Assembly (NCBI GenBank): GCA_049976205.1
Contig: JBMFIR010000045.1
Coordinates: 1-10,707, forward strand
DNA: 10,707 nt
Direction of reading: 5' to 3'
DNA from: WYEN01 sp049976205
Lineage (GTDB): Archaea; Thermoproteota; Thermoprotei_A; Sulfolobales; AG1
The notes under the pieces are model-generated. The model saw only the letters and a program-made list of their open reading frames with translations. It ran no database searches and had not been told where the DNA came from. Made by a program: the position numbers and the translations under genes. Every line of letters begins with the position of its first letter. Within the stretch, counting starts at the first letter, position 1. This document shows, in pieces, positions 6,763-10,707 of the stretch.

Positions 6763-7904
6763 TTAGTATAGATCTCTTCACCATCTATAAAAATTTTCTC
6801 TAACTCTAAAGATTTGTTTAGTAAAATAAGATCTCCTCTACACCCCGGGTTTAGACACCCAATATTTAATTCATTAATAGATCTCGCTGGATACAAAGTT
6901 AATAGTGCCAATACTTTTTTCAGTGAATATCCAAGTGAATAAAGATTTTTAAGAGCCTTGATCATGGTTAACGTGCTTCCCGCTAATGTTCCATCGGGTA
7001 ATCTAGCTACTCCTTCTCTGACCTCCACTCGGAGACCACCTAACTCATATTCTCCATCTGGTAAATCAGTTGCTGATATAGCATCTGTCACAGCCACAGC
7101 TCTTCTCCCCGCGACTTTAATAACTAACTTAACTACTGGTTGCGCTAAATGTATAAGATCTGGTATAAACTCAATGAATACATTACTATTCTCAAAAGCC
7201 GCCCCAACTATCCCAGGATCTCTGTGGTGAAATCTTCTCATAGCATTAAATATATGGGTGACTCTACTAGCTCCTCTCCTAAATGCTTCAGAGGCGATCT
7301 CATAAGATGCATTACTATGCCCTAGACTCACTATCACGCCTCTTTTAATTATCTCAGGAATTGATTCTAGGCCTCCCTCAATCTCCGGTGCGAGAGTTAT
7401 TACCCTGATCCTATTTCTAGATAATTTAATGTACTCATCTAATTCATTGAGTTCAATTCTTCTGATAGCCTCAGGATTTTGAGCACCTTTCATCTCTGGG
7501 TTTATGTAGGGGCCCTCTAAATGAAGCCCAAGGATCCTTGATCCGCTATTTTTCACAATATCCTCAGTAGATAATTCGCCTATGACACTGGCTACTTTAC
7601 ATAGATCCTCGTGTTTAAGAGATACTGTAGTAGGCAGAAAACTTGTCACACCTCTCTTAGCTAAGTATTTAGCTAATCTAGTTATCTCCTCATCAGACCC
7701 TCTATTGACATCGTATCCCGCGTGTCCATGAATATGAGTATCTACAAAACCAGGCGCGGCTATTAGATCTTTAAAATTATATGTCTCACTATCATTAAAC
7801 CAATACGGCTTGATACTTTTGACGAAACCTTTCTCTATTACTATAGAAGATTCTTTAAAGATCCTTAGAGGCGTGTATATCTCTGAAACATTTAATTTAA
7901 TCAT
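6759..7904 (-). CDS. nagA: N-acetylglucosamine-6-phosphate deacetylase
   Basis: A 381-residue amidohydrolase-superfamily enzyme that removes acetate from N-acetylglucosamine 6-phosphate in amino-sugar breakdown or recycling, cytoplasmic. Hallmarks are the metal motif HIH (57-59) in FVDTHIHGHAG, the metal ligand E130 in GLHLEGPYINP (126-135), H196 (SLGHSNAS), H217 (THIFNAM), H252 (LIHLAQP), the catalytic D274 (VTDAI) and TLAGS (307-311). These line up within one residue of the E. coli NagA positions, and the length matches. It lies 29 bases after the small membrane-protein gene and overlaps the DHH gene by four bases, so all three probably form one unit. The ATG start has no clear ribosome site. 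No sugar transporter, NagB or glucosamine kinase is nearby. Another deacetylase specificity within the family is possible but less likely. Confidence 0.92.
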   Translation of the reverse strand: MIKLNVSEIYTPLRIFKESSIVIEKGFVKSIKPYWFNDSETYNFKDLIAAPGFVDTHIHGHAGYDVNRGSDEEITRLAKYLAKRGVTSFLPTTVSLKHEDLCKVASVIGELSTEDIVKNSGSRILGLHLEGPYINPEMKGAQNPEAIRRIELNELDEYIKLSRNRIRVITLAPEIEGGLESIPEIIKRGVIVSLGHSNASYEIASEAFRRGASRVTHIFNAMRRFHHRDPGIVGAAFENSNVFIEFIPDLIHLAQPVVKLVIKVAGRRAVAVTDAISATDLPDGEYELGGLRVEVREGVARLPDGTLAGSTLTMIKALKNLYSLGYSLKKVLALLTLYPARSINELNIGCLNPGCRGDLILLNKSLELEKIFIDGEEIYTK

Positions 7905-7933
7905 CTAAGATACCAAATAAAAATTGTTTAGAT

Positions 7934-8230
7934 CTACTGTGCTCCTGATGAACCAGAAGTTTCTTTCTCTAATTTCTTTAACTCCTCCTCTATTTCTTTC
8001 TCTATCTCCTCAATAGGCTTAGGCGGGGGTGTTGTGGCGAGTGTGTAGCCTATCCAAGCAAGAATACCAAATACTGCTAAGAAGGCAATAAAAACTGTTA
8101 ATTTAATAACTAATATACTGACCTCGGGAGGAGTTAAAAAAACTAAATATCCATATACCACCATAGCGAGTAATGAGATAATCACTAAACCTATTCCCAG
8201 CAACTGATCTCTACTCATTAGAGTCGCCAA
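7934..8230 (-). CDS. Small two-helix membrane protein with acidic coiled tail
   Basis: Not a family I can name. The 98 residues have two hydrophobic helices (about 10-31 and 37-64) separated by a short PPE turn, then TTPPPKP and a highly charged helix IEEIEKEIEEELKKLEKE (73-90) ending in a flexible SGSSGAQ tail. This suggests a hairpin in the membrane with a soluble coiled tail that could bind a partner. The longest frame starts at TTG (8230-8228); ATG at codon 5 (8218-8216) is equally plausible and the more usual codon. Neither has a ribosome site, which fits a leaderless or near-leaderless message from the TATA box at 8251-8259. It is the first gene of the nagA/DHH cluster (29-base gap), but nothing shows a link to amino sugars. 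Confidence 0.75.
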   Translation of the reverse strand: MATLMSRDQLLGIGLVIISLLAMVVYGYLVFLTPPEVSILVIKLTVFIAFLAVFGILAWIGYTLATTPPPKPIEEIEKEIEEELKKLEKETSGSSGAQ

Positions 8231-8250
8231 AGATATTAAAGAATTGAAGA

Positions 8251-8259
8251 ATATAAATA
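8251..8259 (-). promoter_or_regulatory. TATA box for the small membrane protein / nagA / DHH operon
   Basis: The minus strand reads GTATTTATATTC. The centre near 8255 predicts a transcript start near 8230. The TTG would then be leaderless, or the ATG at 8218 would have a leader of about 11 bases. Confidence 0.5.
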
Positions 8260-8286
8260 CAATTTAAATGAGTGATGAGATATGAG

Positions 8287-8360
8287 TGGACCGGCCGGGA
8301 TTTGAACCCGGGTCCTCTCGGGTGCAAACCGAGCGCTCTTCCAGGCTGAGCTACCGGCCC
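8287..8360 (-). tRNA. tRNA-Ala (anticodon UGC)
   Basis: A complete 74-base cloverleaf with no intron. The acceptor stem GGGCCGG pairs with CCGGTCC through seven pairs, including G3:U70, the classic alanine identity element. The D arm is GCTC/GAGC with a nine-base loop holding GG. The anticodon stem CTCGG/CCGAG is perfect around TTTGCAC, giving anticodon TGC. The variable loop is AGGAC. The T arm CCGGG/CCCGG surrounds TTCAAAT. The discriminator is A (8287) and CCA is not encoded, since CTC follows. The stems are almost all G:C in an otherwise AT-rich window, as expected for a hyperthermophile. It is on the same strand as its neighbours and has its own promoter. Confidence 0.98.
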
Positions 8361-8388
8361 ACCATATCATAGATTATCATTTGAAGAA

Positions 8389-8399
8389 CTTAAATATTT
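8389..8399 (-). promoter_or_regulatory. TATA box of the tRNA-Ala gene
   Basis: The minus strand reads AAATATTTAAG, preceded by an AGG/A-rich BRE-like stretch. The centre near 8394 lies about 34 bases above the mature 5' end, leaving a short 5' leader for RNase P to remove. Confidence 0.5.
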
Positions 8400-8458
8400 C
8401 CTCTTAAGATCTTTAATTTACTATAATTATCAGTTAAGATTAAGTATTTGGTTCACAT

Positions 8459-9901
8459 TTATTCAATCATTGATTGAAGAATCAATTTAGTTTTACATTT
8501 CTCGCAGATCCTTGTGTATTTTAATGCTTCATATGCTCCAGCTTTTCTTAATTTCTCCTCGACTCTAGAGATAAAAATTTCGGTTTCTATAGGTGCACCA
8601 CAGATACTGCAGTGAACTATTGGCGATGAGGTCAATATTTTCTCCTCTTGATAATAGTCTCTTTTGAAGAGCCATCTAACTCTCAACGCTTTCTCTGGGC
8701 ATATGTTCTCACATTCTTTACAAGAGATACACTGAAGTGGTTCAAAAACGAGTCTTCTTTCATTATTAACATCTAAGATCCTGAGAGCCTTTGTCGGGCA
8801 AGTTCTTACGCAAGCACCACATAAAGTACAGCGATCCTTATCAATCTCTATATAACTTGCTCCAGGGAAATTAAGTGAGGACTCATTCGTAAATAAAGAC
8901 AGTGTCTCTACGGCATAGATCCTGAACCCGGGTATCTCTTCTCTGCGTGATTTATATAAGGTATCCTCTGATAATAGAGTTATTAATTCATTTAAATTAT
9001 TGACTAATTTAATCGCGCCTAGTCTAAAAAGATCAATTAAATGATTAATCGTTTCCTCTCCGTATAGAATCGGTGTAAAACCCAGATAGATCATTTTAAG
9101 AATCATTAGAGAAGATATTTCTTTAAGAGACCATACAGGAAGCACAATAAATGGGTATTTTATATCCTCTGAGCGGATATTCATAAGATCTTTAAGTAAA
9201 TGATACTGTATAATGACTATTTTCATTGGTTCTCTACTAAATTTTTTTATTATGCTAAGGTATTCCTCAATGGATCTAGATGTTGTTTGAGGTGTATAAA
9301 TAGCCTCCACAGGACACACAGAGATACAGAGGCCACATAAATCGCATAAATTGTATTGAATAGAGGGTGGTTTACCAGAAATAGCTTTTTTGGGACATGT
9401 GTCTACACAAATATTACAGTGAGGTAGCATGAGACACATCTTATCATTCACAATAGGTTTATTTATATACTGTAGAATTGTTCTAATATGAGATCTCAAG
9501 AGATCTCTTCTAGTAATACTTTTAGATCCACTAATTCTCACAGGCGTCTTGATAGTCTCTGAATAAAATAGCCTGATGAACCTTGCGTAAATAATTCTCT
9601 CAATATTAATTAGATTCTTCGCGAAATGTTTCTCTAGATATGTGTCAATAAAATCTAGATTATAAAGATTCACTCCGTTCACATTAGCTTCTTCAAATAT
9701 TTTATCTAGATCTCTCCAAACACCTCTGTAAGCCACGAGGGTGGGTTCATCACCAAATGTTTGATGTTTCATATACTTAATTAAATCTTTGAGATCCTTT
9801 ATTCTCTCCACCTTGATACCCAGATCATTAAGAGAAACATCACTGAGAATAAGACCTCGCGATCTTTCGGTAATCATAGTCATTGTATTTAGTTCCTCCA
9901 C
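8459..9901 (-). CDS. Multi-cluster [4Fe-4S] protein with C-terminal zinc ribbon
   Basis: A 480-residue cytoplasmic protein (no Tat or Sec signal) predicted to move electrons. Residues 1-140 match no domain I know. Two ferredoxin modules follow. The first has C156/C162/C165/C169-P and C186/C189/C192/C196-P; the second has C358/C361/C364/C368-P and C391/C394/C397/C401-P. That suggests four [4Fe-4S] clusters, though the first motif has an unusual C-x5-C spacing. Between them, about 225-310 is an alpha/beta stretch without cysteines, faintly like the MvhD/HdrA-associated delta domain. The C-terminus has paired cysteines C431/C434 and C466/C469, a zinc-ribbon or rubredoxin-like site. The longest frame starts at GTG (9901-9899), but ATG at codon 7 (9883-9881) with GGAGGA upstream may be the true start. 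It is divergent from a molybdopterin oxidoreductase gene and may belong to that system or to a hydrogenase or heterodisulfide-type complex. Confidence 0.8.
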   Translation of the reverse strand: MEELNTMTMITERSRGLILSDVSLNDLGIKVERIKDLKDLIKYMKHQTFGDEPTLVAYRGVWRDLDKIFEEANVNGVNLYNLDFIDTYLEKHFAKNLINIERIIYARFIRLFYSETIKTPVRISGSKSITRRDLLRSHIRTILQYINKPIVNDKMCLMLPHCNICVDTCPKKAISGKPPSIQYNLCDLCGLCISVCPVEAIYTPQTTSRSIEEYLSIIKKFSREPMKIVIIQYHLLKDLMNIRSEDIKYPFIVLPVWSLKEISSLMILKMIYLGFTPILYGEETINHLIDLFRLGAIKLVNNLNELITLLSEDTLYKSRREEIPGFRIYAVETLSLFTNESSLNFPGASYIEIDKDRCTLCGACVRTCPTKALRILDVNNERRLVFEPLQCISCKECENICPEKALRVRWLFKRDYYQEEKILTSSPIVHCSICGAPIETEIFISRVEEKLRKAGAYEALKYTRICEKCKTKLILQSMIE

Positions 9902-9924
9902 AAGACTTATATTTATTGATCACC

Positions 9925-9934
9925 TAAATAAAAA
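9925..9934 (-). promoter_or_regulatory. Candidate TATA box for the iron-sulfur protein gene
   Basis: The minus strand reads TTTTTATTTA. The centre near 9929 predicts a transcript start near 9904. From there, the ATG at 9883 would have a leader of about 20 bases containing GGAGGA (9899-9894), while the GTG at 9901 would be nearly leaderless. Confidence 0.4.
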
Positions 9935-9983
9935 TTGATATTGATAGAATAAAAACTATAAAAATATATTTTTGAAATAAAAA

Positions 9984-9990
9984 TTTTTAA
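9984..9990 (+). promoter_or_regulatory. Candidate TATA box for the molybdopterin oxidoreductase gene
   Basis: The plus strand reads TTTTTAA after an A-rich stretch in the divergent intergenic region (9902-10008, very AT-rich). It predicts a start near 10012. A second element (AATATATTTTTG, about 9963-9974) would give a longer leader. Confidence 0.35.
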
Positions 9991-10215
9991 GCAAAAATAA
10001 TAAACATATTGATTGAAATTACTTGCTGTGAGGTGAAGACTCTGAGACTAACTCGTAGAGAATTCCTAACACTATTAGGAGTAACCGCAGTGGCTACTTC
10101 AGTGACAACATTAACAAGACGTAGTAGTCCTGTTGAGGAAATGGAGAAATTACTTAGCGAGTATAATGTAGCAGACACATACTCGGTGCCTAGCATATGT
10201 GGTATGTGTATGGCT

Positions 10216-10222
10216 CAATGAG
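10216..10222 (+). other. Frameshift site 1, at the third cluster-cysteine codon
   Basis: The bases CAATGAG read CAA-TGA in the first frame and AAT-GAG in the next. The expected cysteine directly after MAQ would need TGY, so two bases seem to be missing just after TG. There is no homopolymer here. Confidence 0.7.
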
Positions 10223-10642
10223 GTATATATAGATGTTATAGATGGTGTACCACGAAGAATTAGACCTAATACTAGTGCTCCTACGAGTTCTATGGGTATA
10301 TGCTCAAGAGGAGTTACAGGACTATACAATACACTGTATAATCCTGACAGAATTACTAAGCCCTTGGTGAGAAAACCATTACTAGGCTGGATCGAGGGAA
10401 GAATATCGTGGGAGGAGGCAGTTGCTAAACTAAGAGAACTTAGAGGAACAGACAGAGAGTTTGTCGAGGTAGATAACTGGTGGATAATAGCTGAGATAAT
10501 AACCAAAAAACTCAAAGATCTAGCTGATAATAACGAGAGACACGCACTTGTCTTTCTATACGGAGCCTGGGGGCCTGTATCGCAGTTGAGATTAGGGGTT
10601 CCCTTAGCTAGATTCCTAGACACCTACGGATCACCTAATGAG

Positions 10643-10660
10643 ATCCAATTTGATATCTAG
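10643..10660 (+). other. Frameshift site 2, return to the original frame
   Basis: The downstream frame stops at TAG (10658-10660) directly after NEIQFDI. The frame that began at 10009 is open from here to the edge and gives YLACVSTRILGHVLTGVH, a plausible continuation. One missing base near TTTGATAT would join them. Confidence 0.5.
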
Positions 10661-10707
10661 CATGTGTCTCAACAAGAATACTAGGCCACGTGCTCACAGG
10701 AGTACAC

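Larger units (their letters stand above)
10009..10707 (+). pseudogene. Molybdopterin (bis-MGD) oxidoreductase catalytic subunit, Tat-exported, frameshifted and cut by the window edge
   Basis: The 5' part, about 230 codons, of a large molybdopterin oxidoreductase of the DMSO/polysulfide/tetrathionate reductase superfamily. The first segment (10009-10221) has a twin-arginine signal, LTRREFLTLLG, then SICGMCMAQ, the start of the C-x2-C-x3-C-x(n)-C iron-sulfur motif. It then hits TGA. Homology continues one frame over (about 10220-10660): VYIDVIDGVPRRI, the fourth cluster cysteine in GICSRG, NPDRITKPLVR, the typical ISWEEAVAKL block and GSPNEI, then TAG. The original frame then appears to resume (about 10654 on, CVSTRILGHVLTGVH). 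So two frame changes are needed to read it through. TTG at 10009 opens the frame, but GTG at 10033, right before KTLRLTRREF, is an attractive start. The partner iron-sulfur and membrane-anchor subunits would be expected to the right. Either a decayed gene or sequence errors; the substrate is unknown. Confidence 0.8.

Noticed and set aside
8287..8360. An intron in the tRNA, common in crenarchaea
   Set aside because: The anticodon stem and seven-base loop are contiguous and the whole gene is 74 bases.
10219..10221. The TGA in the molybdopterin oxidoreductase as a selenocysteine codon, as in formate dehydrogenases
   Set aside because: Beyond the TGA this frame has no family resemblance and meets another stop after 13 codons, while the homology continues in the next frame. 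Sec in formate dehydrogenase also sits elsewhere, not at a cluster cysteine.
10150..10623. A 157-residue minus-strand frame opposite the molybdopterin oxidoreductase
   Set aside because: It is a low-complexity Ser/Leu-rich shadow of a region whose plus-strand translation shows clear family blocks.
1..10707. CRISPR arrays, insertion sequences or inverted-repeat mobile elements
   Set aside because: No regularly spaced direct repeats, transposase motifs or terminal repeats were seen. Recurrent GATCC and AGATCT-like words are codon-usage effects.

Overview
The window looks like chromosomal DNA of a hyperthermophilic crenarchaeote, most likely Desulfurococcales-like (the genus is not decidable from the sequence). 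The evidence is an AT-rich genome carrying a very GC-rich tRNA, dominant AGA/AGG and ATA codons, archaeal TATA boxes about 25 bases upstream of short leaders, GGTGA-type Shine-Dalgarno sites, and archaeal protein families (a Trm5-like tRNA methyltransferase, a DHH phosphoesterase, an archaeal-type NagA). Almost everything is on the minus strand and densely packed. No stretch over 300 bases lacks a gene.

Layout from left to right. Positions 1-84 (minus) hold the first 28 codons of a gene for a secreted or membrane protein, with a TTG start. A predicted two-gene operon follows, transcribed right to left: a 12-helix MFS-like membrane protein (2223-1057), then a Trm5-like tRNA methyltransferase (1043-237). 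Next is a small four-cysteine protein (2629-2360) with its own promoter and strong ribosome site. Then come an AMP-forming acyl-CoA synthetase (5673-3718) and, 32 bases downstream, an ornithine cyclodeaminase/alanine dehydrogenase family enzyme (3685-2714). Upstream lies a cluster of a small two-helix membrane protein (8230-7934), NagA (7904-6759) and a DHH phosphoesterase (6762-5737), the last two overlapping at GTGA. A tRNA-Ala(UGC) gene sits at 8360-8287. The right end is a divergent pair: a large cytoplasmic protein predicted to carry four [4Fe-4S] clusters (9901-8459, minus) and a Tat-exported molybdopterin oxidoreductase (from 10009, plus) that is interrupted by frameshifts and runs off the window.

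The genes suggest heterotrophic metabolism (amino-sugar deacetylation, organic-acid activation, amino or imino acid conversion), tRNA position-37 modification, and redox chemistry at the right end. I see no CRISPR array, insertion sequence or defence system. The most notable points are the broken molybdopterin oxidoreductase, whose first lesion falls exactly on an expected cluster-ligand cysteine codon, an acyl-CoA synthetase whose acyl pocket is not that of an acetate enzyme, a Trm5 relative that has lost the NLP-type motif, and the unusual iron-sulfur protein.
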